NCBI RefSeq assembly: GCF_014645315.1
Contig: NZ_BMLQ01000003.1
Coordinates: 185,804-249,803 of the forward strand
Direction: 5' to 3'
Length of the DNA stretch: 64,000 nucleotides
Source: Citricoccus zhacaiensis
GTDB lineage: Bacteria > Actinomycetota > Actinomycetes > Actinomycetales > Micrococcaceae
Shown here piece by piece: positions 44,423 through 52,491 of this stretch (position 1 is the stretch's first letter; each line of letters begins with the position of its first letter). The notes below the pieces were generated by a model. That model searched no databases and was not told the DNA's origin. It worked only from the letters and a program-made list of their open reading frames with translations. The position numbers and the translations under genes are program-made.

Positions 44423-45118
44423 TCAGCCCAGGGAGAGGGTGACGAGCCCCAGCTGGGCGGCGCGGATGATCACCTGGACGCGGTCCCGGACCTCGAGCTT
44501 GTCCATGATCCTGGACAGGTTGGCCTTCACCGTGGATTCGGAGATATGCAACTCCTCGGCGATCTCCGGATTGGAGCGGCCCCGGGCCAGCAGTCGCAGC
44601 ACATCGAGTTCGCGAGGCGTCAGGTCTGATCCGTCCGGGTCTCCGGGAGCCGCCGTGGCCGTCCCGACGCCGGGGCGGTCGTCCTCGATGGAGGAGAGCA
44701 GCTTGCGGGTTACAGCGGGGGAGAGGACGGACTCCCCGCGGTGCACGCTCCAGATGGCGCTGATGATCGTCTCCGGGTCGGCGTCCTTGAGCAGGTAACC
44801 GGCCGCGCCCGCCTTCAACGCCGGCACCAGGTAGGGCTCCGACGTGAACGTGGTGATCGCCAGGACGCTGGTGTCCGGGAATTCCGCGGTAATGCGCTCC
44901 GTGGCCTCGACGCCGCCCATGACGGGCATCTGCATGTCCATGAGGACCACATTCGGCCGAGCGGCGCGAACGGATTCCAGTGCCTCCTCGCCGTTGGCGG
45001 CGATGCCCACGCACCTCATGTCGGCGGTGTTCTCAACCAGCAACTTGAGTGCTCCGCTCATCAACGGTTGGTCGTCGACGATCAACACGGACAGGGGAGA
45101 GGAAGAGGAATCCGGCAT
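44423..45118 (-). CDS. NarL/FixJ-type response regulator
   Basis: This 231-residue regulator has a receiver domain (LIVDDQPLMSGALK at about 12-25, phospho-acceptor Asp in VVLMDMQMPVMGG, conserved Lys in YLLKDADPETI) and a C-terminal LuxR-type helix-turn-helix (LTPRELDVLRLLARGRSNPE, EELHISESTVKANLSRIMDK). It is divergent from the peptide and histidine kinase genes across 155 bp, so it is the likely partner of that kinase. It probably binds the shared intergenic region. Confidence 0.9.
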   Translation of the reverse strand: MPDSSSSPLSVLIVDDQPLMSGALKLLVENTADMRCVGIAANGEEALESVRAARPNVVLMDMQMPVMGGVEATERITAEFPDTSVLAITTFTSEPYLVPALKAGAAGYLLKDADPETIISAIWSVHRGESVLSPAVTRKLLSSIEDDRPGVGTATAAPGDPDGSDLTPRELDVLRLLARGRSNPEIAEELHISESTVKANLSRIMDKLEVRDRVQVIIRAAQLGLVTLSLG

Positions 45119-45152
45119 GGGTTCAGCGTAGTCGTGAAAACGGCAGAAGGGC

Positions 45153-45185
45153 TTGACCTGTTCAAACCGGCGTTGACCCCTGTTG
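45153..45185. promoter_or_regulatory. Paired direct repeat in the response regulator/peptide intergenic region
   Basis: TTGACCTGTT (45153-45162) and TTGACCCCTGTT (45173-45184) start exactly 20 bp apart, two helical turns, in the divergent region. This spacing suits a dimeric regulator and makes the repeat a candidate binding site for the adjacent response regulator. Either TTGACC could also be a -35 element. Confidence 0.4.
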
Positions 45186-45273
45186 CGGTGCCACGCCGTG
45201 CTCCAACCTAGGAATACGCTGTAAAAGTCCTCTTAATGTGGAGAACGCCTCATCGGACGGTGATAATGAAGTC

Positions 45274-45495
45274 ATGAAACGCACCCTCATGGCCTCAGCG
45301 GCCGCTGTGCTCGTCTCCTCCGCCCTCCTCGTTTCCCCGGCTGCGGCCGCGGAAGCCCCGACCCCGTCATCAGCGTTGTCCCCCACGCTCCAGACCCAGC
45401 CCCTCTCCAAGGGTTCCTCCGGTGGCATGTCCACCATGGGCGCCGGGGCAGGTTCTCAGACCTTTTGGTGCGTGACGTTCGGATTCTTCTGCTAA
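45274..45495 (+). CDS. Small secreted peptide precursor with C-terminal Cys-loop
   Basis: This 73-residue product has a clear signal peptide (MKRTLM, then an Ala/Val/Leu-rich core, with a likely cleavage after SPAAAA near residue 26). A Pro/Ser/Thr- and Gly/Ser-rich spacer follows, ending in an aromatic tail SQTFWCVTFGFFC. The two cysteines (66 and the C-terminal 73) enclose six residues and could form a disulfide or thioester ring. It ends 10 bp before a sensor kinase gene, so it may be a secreted signal or a sensed peptide. An in-frame GTG at 45238 is an alternative start without a good N-terminus. I recognise no family. Confidence 0.65.
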   Translation: MKRTLMASAAAVLVSSALLVSPAAAAEAPTPSSALSPTLQTQPLSKGSSGGMSTMGAGAGSQTFWCVTFGFFC

Positions 45496-45505
45496 CGAGA
45501 AATTC

Positions 45506-46702
45506 ATGACCCCAGATATGCCGGTCGGATCCACTGCGGAGCCGACCGGCTTTTGGCATTCTCGGCCTCTCAGTCGAATCCTGCTCGTGTTGGTGTCCGT
45601 TTTCATCACGATTTCCCTCGTTTCGGATGTCGTGACAGCGCTGGGTGGTGAGGCCCGTCTCTCTCCTGGCATCACGCTCGTCAATATCCTGACAAGCCTG
45701 TCCTTCTATGTCTTGTGGATGAGGACGACGTACGCTTTCGTCGGGCTCATCCCAGCTTTGTTGGCAAGCCACCTGGTGGGAGAGAGCGGCTCTGTCGCTT
45801 TTCTGATGCTGGTTTTACCGCTCATGCTTGCGGTGGTGGCGGCTACGACGACGAACTTGTTCGGCTACATGGCGCTCACAGTCGCCGTAGTCTGGGTCTT
45901 GTTCATTCCCTTGACCTCTCCGTCCATCCGGGACATTATCTGGATCGCCCTTCCATTGATCCTGGCAGCCTGGGGAATCGGCTTCTTCATCGGTTGGTCC
46001 CTCGACCGTCGTGCGCAGGATCGACGGCGGTTGGCTGAAGCGACCCGCCGTGCAGCGATGGCCGCTCAGGAAGAGCGTCGTTCCCTGGCCCGGGACCTCC
46101 ATGACATCGTGGCCCACAATCTGACCATCATCTCGATGCAGGCACGCGCCGCCACCTACGCCGGCACGGACGAGGCGGCCAGGACGGCGGTGGACGTCAT
46201 CGGCAACTCGGCCGGTGAAGCTCTGATCGACCTGCGGCGGATGTTGTCCCTGCTGCAGGCTGAGGGCCTGGTGGCAGGGGACCAGGAATCAGCGCAGCGG
46301 GACCTCGGTGAAGGGGCCTCCGCGCTGGACCTCGAGTATGGCGCCGTGAAGTTCGGACGGATGTTGGAGGGCCTGGGGATCTACACGACCGTTGACACCG
46401 GCGAGCTGGAGCAGGATATCCCCCAGAGTGTCGAGACCGCCCTGTACCGCGTCCTCCAGGAGGCCGTCACCAACGTGGCCAAGCATTCCGGGGAGGGCGG
46501 CGAATGCCACATCGCCGTGCACGTCCGCGAGGGACAACTGGAGCTCGCCGTGGACAACACTTTGCCCCTGAGTGGATCGTCCACGCGTGCCGGGTGGAAT
46601 TCCTCCGGCAGCGGTCTGATCGGGATGCGGGACCGGGTGGACGCCTTCGGGGGGGACCATGTCCTCGGCGCGAGATGGTCAGTGGTGGAAGGTTCGCGCT
46701 GA
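45506..46702 (+). CDS. Sensor histidine kinase (NarL-partner HisKA_3 type)
   Basis: In this 398-residue membrane kinase, about six hydrophobic helices occupy residues 24-165 with short loops and no large extracellular domain. The dimerisation/phosphorylation helix EERRSLARDLHDIVAHNLTI carries the phospho-His near residue 203, and the ATPase N-box is ALYRVLQEAVTNVAKHS, followed by a G-box (GLIGMRDRV). Such few-loop sensors often detect membrane-active or small hydrophobic ligands. The first 500 bp are visibly less GC-rich than the surroundings. It is cotranscribed with the peptide gene and divergent from its likely regulator. Confidence 0.88.
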   Translation: MTPDMPVGSTAEPTGFWHSRPLSRILLVLVSVFITISLVSDVVTALGGEARLSPGITLVNILTSLSFYVLWMRTTYAFVGLIPALLASHLVGESGSVAFLMLVLPLMLAVVAATTTNLFGYMALTVAVVWVLFIPLTSPSIRDIIWIALPLILAAWGIGFFIGWSLDRRAQDRRRLAEATRRAAMAAQEERRSLARDLHDIVAHNLTIISMQARAATYAGTDEAARTAVDVIGNSAGEALIDLRRMLSLLQAEGLVAGDQESAQRDLGEGASALDLEYGAVKFGRMLEGLGIYTTVDTGELEQDIPQSVETALYRVLQEAVTNVAKHSGEGGECHIAVHVREGQLELAVDNTLPLSGSSTRAGWNSSGSGLIGMRDRVDAFGGDHVLGARWSVVEGSR

Positions 46703-46742
46703 GGTCCCACTGCGCGGAGCCAATGCCTAGTCAGGCCATCGA

Positions 46743-46758
46743 TGTGATTTAGGTCACA
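46743..46758. promoter_or_regulatory. Perfect CRP/GlxR-type binding site
   Basis: TGTGATTTAGGTCACA matches the actinobacterial GlxR/CRP consensus TGTGANNTANNTCACA at every defined position. It lies 40 bp after the kinase stop and about 270 bp before the MFS gene, within a 309-bp gap. What it controls is unclear, because a terminator hairpin stands between it and the MFS gene. Confidence 0.7.
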
Positions 46759-46901
46759 TATATGGTCCTAAGACTAGCCAAAGGTCCAATGGCAGCCCAG
46801 TCACAACACGGGTTAACCTGAAAGAGCCCCATGAGACGGTGCACACGGATCGGACGGTGGAATAAGCCCGGGGGGATACGGGCCCACCAATCCAATATCC
46901 G

Positions 46902-46934
46902 CTGAGAGGCGGTGGCTTAGCCACCGCCTCTCAG
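46902..46934 (+). terminator. Strong perfect hairpin before the MFS gene
   Basis: A perfect 15-bp stem (CTGAGAGGCGGTGGC with its complement) and TTA loop is followed by GTGTTT. It probably terminates transcripts from the kinase operon, or from a transcript starting near the CRP-type site. Confidence 0.75.
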
Positions 46935-46957
46935 GTGTTTAAAGGGACATGTTCTCG

Positions 46958-47011
46958 GTGAGGCACGTCTCACAGTCGGTGCCGTCTGGCCCTCACATTA
47001 GGGTGTCAAGA
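46958..47011 (+). promoter_or_regulatory. Inverted repeat and probable leaderless promoter of the MFS gene
   Basis: The inverted repeat GTGAG-N6-CTCAC (46958-46973) lies upstream of a -10-like TAGGGT (46999-47004) that ends 7 bp before the ATG at 47012. No ribosome binding site is visible, so the transcript probably starts at or near the A of the ATG. Confidence 0.45.
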
Positions 47012-48256
47012 ATGAACGCCCCGTCTGGCGTGGACGCTGCACAGCCAGCACGCACGCGCTTTTCCTGGATCCCCATCGTCATCGCCGGTGTGGCTGCCGC
47101 CATGCATATCTGGAAACTCCCTGAGGCCTTGTCGTTCGTCCAGGACGACCTGGGGATGACCCTCATCGAATCCGGAGTGCTGCTGGGCATCGTCCAGGTC
47201 GGATCGATGGCCCTGGGCCTCGCGATCTCCCTCTTCTCGGAAGTCCTTGGGCTGCGGCGCACGCTGCTCATCGGGCTGACCCTGCTGACCGTGGGCTCGC
47301 TGGCTGGAGCCTTCGCGGAGACCACCGGTTTCCTGATGGCCACCCGCGCCTTGGAGGGTGTCGGCTTCCTGATGGCCACCGTGGTGGCGCCGCCCCTGAT
47401 CCGCCTGATCACGCCGCCCGCCAGGACGAACATCGCCATGGGATGGTGGGGATCCTTCCAAGGGCTGGCCACCTTCGTGGCGGTCCTGGCCTCCACCCTG
47501 CTGCTCACGAGCGTCAGCTGGCAGGTGTGGTGGGTTGTGATGGCGGTGGTCACCGCAGCAACCATCCCGCTGATCGTGGTGTTCGTGCCTCCACCGCCGT
47601 CGGATCGTGACTCCAATGTGCGGCTGGCGGCACGGCGCGTGGGCGCCACCGTGAAGACTCTGACCCCGTGGATGGCCGGCATCGTCTTCGCCTGCTACAC
47701 CCTGCAATGGGGTTCGGTCATCGGCTTCCTGCCGACGATCTTCGACGAGGCCGGAGTCGGCGGGCTCTGGCCGGGCATCTTCACCGCGATCGTCGGCGGG
47801 GTGAACGGGGTCGGGAACATCGTCACCGGACGGCTGCACCAACGGGGCATCCCCATGCGGCGGCTGGTGCTGATCGGCTTGGGCACCATGGGTGTTGCCT
47901 CGATCATCACCTTCGCGCCGGATTGGTCGGGTGTGCCGGGTGGGCTGGTGGTGCAGATCCTCGCCGTCACGCTGTTCTCCGGAGTCGGCGCCCTGGTTCC
48001 CGCCAGCCTGAACCGGATTGCCGTGGACATCGCCCCGCCCAACGGCTCTGGTGCGGCGGCGATGGGGTTGATGGTCCAGATCTACAACGGGGCCAATTTC
48101 GTCGGACCCATCATCCTGGCCGCCATCGCCACCGCTGTGGGCAGCTGGCACTTCTCCTGGGTCATGACCGTCTCGGCGACGCTGTTGGGCATCCTGCTGG
48201 CCTGGCGGTTCCTCTCCGCACGCCGACTGGGCATCGACTTCCAGCATCGCGTCTGA
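47012..48256 (+). CDS. MFS transporter (CynX/NimT-like)
   Basis: This 414-residue protein has about twelve helices. The N-terminal half begins IVIAGVAAAMHIWKLPEALS, and the segment RALEGVGFLMATVVAPPLIRL lies near residue 115. The long central loop is short of charged clusters. It resembles cyanate/nitroimidazole-type (CynX/NimT) carriers in outline, but the substrate is not readable. I chose the ATG at 47012; the frame can be extended to 46949, but only through the putative promoter. It ends 42 bp before the convergent DsbA-family gene. Confidence 0.75.
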   Translation: MNAPSGVDAAQPARTRFSWIPIVIAGVAAAMHIWKLPEALSFVQDDLGMTLIESGVLLGIVQVGSMALGLAISLFSEVLGLRRTLLIGLTLLTVGSLAGAFAETTGFLMATRALEGVGFLMATVVAPPLIRLITPPARTNIAMGWWGSFQGLATFVAVLASTLLLTSVSWQVWWVVMAVVTAATIPLIVVFVPPPPSDRDSNVRLAARRVGATVKTLTPWMAGIVFACYTLQWGSVIGFLPTIFDEAGVGGLWPGIFTAIVGGVNGVGNIVTGRLHQRGIPMRRLVLIGLGTMGVASIITFAPDWSGVPGGLVVQILAVTLFSGVGALVPASLNRIAVDIAPPNGSGAAAMGLMVQIYNGANFVGPIILAAIATAVGSWHFSWVMTVSATLLGILLAWRFLSARRLGIDFQHRV

Positions 48257-48298
48257 CGCGGCACCGGAGAGACCGGGGAGACCGAAGCGGAGGGGGTG

Positions 48299-49048
48299 TC
48301 AGTCGCAGCCCTGTGGGCCGCAGGCCTGTCCGTTGAGCCCGCCCGGCCCACCGGCGCCCGCCGGGTTGCCGGCCGCCGGCTGCACCATCTGCAGCGGCTG
48401 GAACTCGGCCCAGGACTGCTCGAGGGCCTGGGTGAAGACCTCGGCGGGCTGGGCGCCGGAGATGCCGTACTTGCGTCCGAGTACGAAGAACGGAACCCCG
48501 GTGACACCCAGGGCTTGCGCGGTGGCCAGGTCCTGCTTGACGGCCGTCTCCCAGCGGTCCTCGGACAAGGCCTCGTGGACCTGCTCGGCGGTGAGTCCGG
48601 CAGCGGTGCCGAGCTCCACCAGCACCTCCTCGTCACCGATGTTCCTGCCGCCCTCGAAGTGGGCGCGGAACAGCTGTTCCTCAAGGTGCTCGGCCGTCTG
48701 CAGTGAGACCGCCTTGGCACGTTGGATGACCCGGTGGGCCTTCCAGGAGTTCGCCACCACGAGACGGTCGAAGTCGTAGTCCAAGCCCTCGGCGGCGGCC
48801 TGCTCGGTCACGTGCGCCAGCATCGCGGTCACTTGCTCGCGGGGCATGCCCTTGGCCTCGGAGAGGTAGTCGATCTCCTGCCGGTGATCGTGCTCAGGCA
48901 GCGTGGGATCGAGCTGGAAGCTCTTCCACTCCACCTCGACCCGGTCGCGGTGCTCGAACGATTCCAGGGCCCTCTCGAACCGGCGCTTGCCGATGAAGCA
49001 CCACGGGCAGCCGACGTCGGAAAAAATTTCGATCTTCACCTCAGCCAC
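48299..49048 (-). CDS. DsbA-family oxidoreductase (FrnE-like)
   Basis: This 249-residue thioredoxin-fold protein has the redox motif DVGCPWCFIGKRRF at about residues 12-25, a helical insert (LSEAKGMPREQVTAMLAHV) and GVTGVPFFVLGRKYGISGAQP near residue 180, typical of cytoplasmic FrnE/YwbO proteins. There is no signal peptide. The C-terminus is Gly/Pro-rich and ends in a second Cys pair (ACGPQGC), which could bind metal. The GTG at 49048 is the best start; the site upstream is weak. Relatives are linked to polyketide tailoring and oxidative-stress tolerance. Confidence 0.85.
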   Translation of the reverse strand: MAEVKIEIFSDVGCPWCFIGKRRFERALESFEHRDRVEVEWKSFQLDPTLPEHDHRQEIDYLSEAKGMPREQVTAMLAHVTEQAAAEGLDYDFDRLVVANSWKAHRVIQRAKAVSLQTAEHLEEQLFRAHFEGGRNIGDEEVLVELGTAAGLTAEQVHEALSEDRWETAVKQDLATAQALGVTGVPFFVLGRKYGISGAQPAEVFTQALEQSWAEFQPLQMVQPAAGNPAGAGGPGGLNGQACGPQGCD

Positions 49049-49119
49049 AACCCGGGGTGAGGCGGGGGTATTCCTGGCCGGCCGGCGTCGGGCTCGGGGG
49101 ACGACGCCGGCCGCGCGCC

Positions 49120-49965
49120 TCAGGCGCGGCGCAGACCGCCCTGCCACAGGGCGTCGAACGGGGTGTTGCCGGTGACGCGCTGGCGGATGCCCTCGGTGAC
49201 GAACTCCTTGGCGCGGCGGGCCGCCTCCAGCGGCGTGGCACCCTTGGCGAGTTCCGCGGTGACGGCGGCGGCCAGGGAACAGCCGGCGCCGGAGACCCCG
49301 TGGTCGCCGATCTTGGGCGCGGAGAGAACCTCGAGGGTCTCGCCGTCGTAGAACACGTCCAGGGCGTCCGGACCGTCGAGCTTCATGCCGCCCTTGGCGA
49401 GGACGGCCGCGCCGGAGACCTCGTGGATGCGCTTCGCCGCTTCCTTCAGGTCCTCCAGGGTGCTGACGGTAATCCCGGACAGCTGCTCGGACTCGAAGTG
49501 GTTCGGGGTGGTGAAGGTGGCGAGGGGCAACAGTTCGGCCTTGAGGGCGCGGTCCGTGTCCAGGGCGTGGCCGGGCTCCTGGCCCTTGCAGATCAGCACG
49601 GGATCGAGGACCACGTGGTCCCACTCCTGATTCCTCAGGGCGGTGGCCACCGTGGAGATGGTCTCCGGGGAGCCCATCATGCCGAGCTTGGTGGTCTTCA
49701 AGGCTCCGGCGTAGTCGGCCTGGATGGCCTCCAGCTGGTTGGCGATCACGTCTGCCTGGACCGGGACGAAGCGGTGGTTCCAATCGTCCTTCGGGTCGAA
49801 GGCGACGATGCAGGTCAACGCCACGATTCCGAAGGTGCCCAGTTCCTGGAAGGTCTTCAGGTCGGCCTGGGCACCGGCACCGCCGGTTGCTTCGGAACCG
49901 GCGATGGTCAAGGAGAGGGCTGGGGTGTGCACGTCGTACTGATCAGTGGAAGGCATGCGCACCAT
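49120..49965 (-). CDS. pdxK: Pyridoxine/pyridoxal/pyridoxamine kinase (ThiD-like PdxK)
   Basis: This 281-residue ribokinase-fold kinase closely resembles the Bacillus-type PdxK: LTIAGSEATGGAGAQADLKTF at about 16-36, VLDPVLICKGQ near 128, TTPNHFESEQLSGI near 158 and the active-site GDHGVSGAGCSLAAAVTAEL near 235. It phosphorylates B6 vitamers to supply PLP, and some relatives also phosphorylate hydroxymethylpyrimidine. I chose the ATG at 49965 because AAGGGG lies 7 nt upstream. It is 71 bp upstream of the DsbA-family gene on the same strand. Confidence 0.85.
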   Translation of the reverse strand: MVRMPSTDQYDVHTPALSLTIAGSEATGGAGAQADLKTFQELGTFGIVALTCIVAFDPKDDWNHRFVPVQADVIANQLEAIQADYAGALKTTKLGMMGSPETISTVATALRNQEWDHVVLDPVLICKGQEPGHALDTDRALKAELLPLATFTTPNHFESEQLSGITVSTLEDLKEAAKRIHEVSGAAVLAKGGMKLDGPDALDVFYDGETLEVLSAPKIGDHGVSGAGCSLAAAVTAELAKGATPLEAARRAKEFVTEGIRQRVTGNTPFDALWQGGLRRA

Positions 49966-49991
49966 GTTAATCCCCTTCGGCCGGCGGCGGC

Positions 49992-50465
49992 TCAGACTGC
50001 GGCGGAGGTCGCTTCGGGCCGGACGACCTTCACCAGCGGCTGGGCCACGGCGCGGCCCAGGGCCATCAGGATGGCGGCTGGGAAGCCGATGATGGGAATG
50101 AGCATGGGCACCAGGCCGCCGACGCCGGAGAACAGCACCGCCAGGCCGTAGAGCATGCCGACCAGCGCATACCCGATCACATGGATCCACTGGTTGGTCT
50201 TGTGGCGGAAGAGCCAGTTCACCAGCAGGCACAGCGGCAGGCCGATGATCAGACCGGCCAGGCCGACGGTGGTCAGCAGCGGAGTCAGGGACCCATAGGC
50301 CTGCAGCGCCGGGACGAAGTTCAATACCAGCACGATCGCGGCCATGAGCAGGTTCGGCGCCAGCCAGGCCACGAGGAAGCCGTAGAGCGACATCTTCAGG
50401 CGGGGGCGGGGTCCGGCGGCGGTCCGCTTGCGGCGGCTCGGCTTGACCGGAATGGGGGTGGTCAT
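49992..50465 (-). CDS. Hypothetical four-helix membrane protein
   Basis: This 157-residue protein has a basic, Pro/Arg-rich N-terminus (about 25 residues) and about four hydrophobic helices (LYGFLVAWLAPNLLMAAIVLV; LTTVGLAGLIIGLPLCLLVNW; IHVIGYALVGMLYGLAVLF; VPMLIPIIGFPAAILMAL). I recognise no family. It lies 26 bp upstream of pdxK on the same strand and may be cotranscribed. Confidence 0.7.
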   Translation of the reverse strand: MTTPIPVKPSRRKRTAAGPRPRLKMSLYGFLVAWLAPNLLMAAIVLVLNFVPALQAYGSLTPLLTTVGLAGLIIGLPLCLLVNWLFRHKTNQWIHVIGYALVGMLYGLAVLFSGVGGLVPMLIPIIGFPAAILMALGRAVAQPLVKVVRPEATSAAV

Positions 50466-50532
50466 GGGCGTGCTCCAGTAGTGGCGGTGGCGGAGGGGCC
50501 GTGCCAGTCTACCGGCGGGGGCGTCCGCCCGC

Positions 50533-51681
50533 TCAGGCGAACGCGATGCCGTCCATCAGCTTGCGGGCCGTGCGCACGCTGCCGGTGACGAGGACGGTGG
50601 GTTCGCCGGCTGCGGAAGACGGGGCTGCCTCCGGGACATCCCCGGAGTCGACCTCCACCACCAGGTCCGTGTGGCCCGTGGGATGCTCCACCCGGGTCTC
50701 GGCCGCATCATGGTCTCCGCTCAGACCCGCCACCACCGTGCCGGGCACCTGCCAGGCCACCGCCACCGAGGCCCCGGCGAACACTCCGATGGCCTCATGG
50801 ACGCGCTTCGGGATGAAACACCGCGTGTTGAACGTCCCCCCGCTCCGGGCGGGTGCCACCAGGCAGACCTTCGGCACCGTGGTCTCGCTGACGTCTCCCA
50901 ACCCCATGGCGACGCCGGCCTCGAGCCGCACGGCCTCGATCGCCGCGCACAGCTCGGCATCGGCCTCCAGCGCGGCGGGTTCCTCGGTCCCCTCCACGCC
51001 CAGTGCCGCGGCATCGATCACGACGACGGGCATCCCGTTGTCCACGCACGTCACCTTGACCCCGGCGAAGGTATCGACGCGGTTCCCCGTGGGGAACAGG
51101 GCTCCGCAACTGGACCCGGCGGTGCCCTGATAGTCCAGGACCACCGGGGCCGCGGTCCCCGGCACCCCCGCGATCTCCGCGTCGCCCTCGTACGCGACAC
51201 GACCGGCCGGCGTCGTGACCCGGGCGCGGGCCACGGAACCGGTGTTGACCATGTGGATGACCACCTCGGTGGTGCCGTCCTGGGCGGGGACGAGGCCGCG
51301 TTCGACCGCGAAGGGGCCGATGCCGGCGAGGATGTTGCCGCAGTTCTGCCGGTCTGAGACGGTCGCCTCGTCGACGGAGACCTGGAGGAACAGGTAGTCG
51401 ACTCCGCCGTCGGAGCGCGGAGAGACGACTGCGACCTTGCTGGTCAGCGGGTGCGCTCCACCCAGCCCGTCGATCTGCCGTGCGTCCGGGGACCCCATCA
51501 GCCGGAGCAGCAGGGCATCCCTGGCGGCCGGATCGGCGGGCAGGTCCTCGGCCAGGAAGTACAGTCCCTTGGAGGTTCCTCCGCGCATGATCATGCACCG
51601 GACGTCGGTGGTGGTGCCGCTCTGGACGGCCCCATGGTTGTGGTGAGCGGGTGTGGTGGACGGGGCGTGGTCTGGGCTCAC
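50533..51681 (-). CDS. PrpF-family isomerase, probable 4-oxalomesaconate tautomerase (GalD/LigU type)
   Basis: In this 382-residue protein of the diaminopimelate-epimerase fold, family segments include CMIMRGGTSKGLYFLAEDLP (about 28-47), DRQNCGNILAGIGPFAVERG near residue 113 and GTAGSSCGALFPTGN near 188, each with a conserved Cys. GalD tautomerises 4-oxalomesaconate in gallate and protocatechuate meta-cleavage; PrpF isomerises aconitate. The sequence alone does not decide. The GTG at 51681 has GAAGGA at 7 nt. It is divergent from a GntR regulator, with an MHS carrier beyond, as in tricarboxylate or aromatic acid loci. Confidence 0.75.
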   Translation of the reverse strand: MSPDHAPSTTPAHHNHGAVQSGTTTDVRCMIMRGGTSKGLYFLAEDLPADPAARDALLLRLMGSPDARQIDGLGGAHPLTSKVAVVSPRSDGGVDYLFLQVSVDEATVSDRQNCGNILAGIGPFAVERGLVPAQDGTTEVVIHMVNTGSVARARVTTPAGRVAYEGDAEIAGVPGTAAPVVLDYQGTAGSSCGALFPTGNRVDTFAGVKVTCVDNGMPVVVIDAAALGVEGTEEPAALEADAELCAAIEAVRLEAGVAMGLGDVSETTVPKVCLVAPARSGGTFNTRCFIPKRVHEAIGVFAGASVAVAWQVPGTVVAGLSGDHDAAETRVEHPTGHTDLVVEVDSGDVPEAAPSSAAGEPTVLVTGSVRTARKLMDGIAFA

Positions 51682-51730
51682 GGTGTATTCCTTCGCGAAA
51701 TCTGCTGCGGCCTGCATTATCTGTGACAAA

Positions 51731-51742
51731 ATTGTTTACAAT
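51731..51742. promoter_or_regulatory. Candidate GntR operator
   Basis: The perfect inverted repeat ATTGT-TT-ACAAT lies between the divergent PrpF-type and GntR genes. It fits the TNGT-N-ACNA pattern bound by FadR-subfamily GntR proteins. Assignment to the adjacent regulator is inference. Confidence 0.55.
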
Positions 51743-51778
51743 CAGTTCCATCATGGCTGACGAGCGGGGGAGATTCCA

Positions 51779-52444
51779 GTGGCAACAGCGACGCGGGCCA
51801 GTGCTGCGGTGAACGCGACCGACGTGGCCGACCAGATCCGAGCGGCCATCTTCGCCGGCGAGCTCGTGCCGAACCAGCGGCTCGTGGAGGCTGACCTGGC
51901 GGAGATGTACGGGGCCAGCCGCGGCCACGTGCGCACCGCCCTGTCCGAGCTGACGGTCGAGGGCCTCGTCGAGCGGATCCAGAACCGGGGTGCCCGCGTC
52001 CGGTCCGTCCCCGTGGAAGAGGCGCTCGAGATCGTGGAGGTCCGCTCTGCCCTGGAAGCGCTGTGTGCCGCACGGGCGGCCACGCGCATCACCGATACCG
52101 AGGCCGAGGAGCTGCGGCAGATCGGCCGGAGCATGGAAACCGCCGTCGAGACCGGGGACCAGGCAGCCTACGCCCAGGGCAACACGGATCTGCACTCCAC
52201 CCTGATCCGCCTGTCCGGACAGAAGACGGCCGCCGCGACCATCGACCGGCTCCGCGCCCAGGCCGTGCGCTTCCAGTACCGCCTGTTCGCCAAGCCGGGA
52301 CGCTCGCAGCAGTCCCTGCCCGAGCATCTGGCCATCATCGACGCCGTCTGCGCGCGCGAGCCGGAGGAGGCGGCCCGGGCCATGCGCGAGCACCTGATGT
52401 CCGTGGGTGCGGCTATCGAGGAATCGGTGCGGTCCGGCGCCTGA
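51779..52444 (+). CDS. GntR-family (FadR/FCD type) regulator
   Basis: This 221-residue protein has a winged helix-turn-helix (VADQIRAAIFAGELVPNQRL, ADLAEMYGASRGHVRTALSEL) at about residues 17-75 and a C-terminal all-helical FCD ligand domain with metal-binding-type Asp/His positions (TDLHSTLIRLSG; LPEHLAIIDAV). It is divergent from the PrpF-type gene and 48 bp from the convergent MHS carrier gene. It probably senses a small organic acid and controls both. Confidence 0.85.
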   Translation: MATATRASAAVNATDVADQIRAAIFAGELVPNQRLVEADLAEMYGASRGHVRTALSELTVEGLVERIQNRGARVRSVPVEEALEIVEVRSALEALCAARAATRITDTEAEELRQIGRSMETAVETGDQAAYAQGNTDLHSTLIRLSGQKTAAATIDRLRAQAVRFQYRLFAKPGRSQQSLPEHLAIIDAVCAREPEEAARAMREHLMSVGAAIEESVRSGA

Positions 52445-52491
52445 AGGACTGGAGCATCCGACGACTGACCTTTCCGGTGATTTGCCGGTGG

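Noticed and set aside
45274-45495. Lanthipeptide or lasso-peptide precursor
   Set aside because: No maturation enzyme, leader motif or dedicated transporter lies nearby, and the product carries a standard Sec-type signal peptide.
45506-46702. Agr-type quorum-sensing receptor
   Set aside because: The kinase is of the HisKA_3/NarL class and no AgrB-type protease is present, so only a looser peptide-sensing idea is kept.
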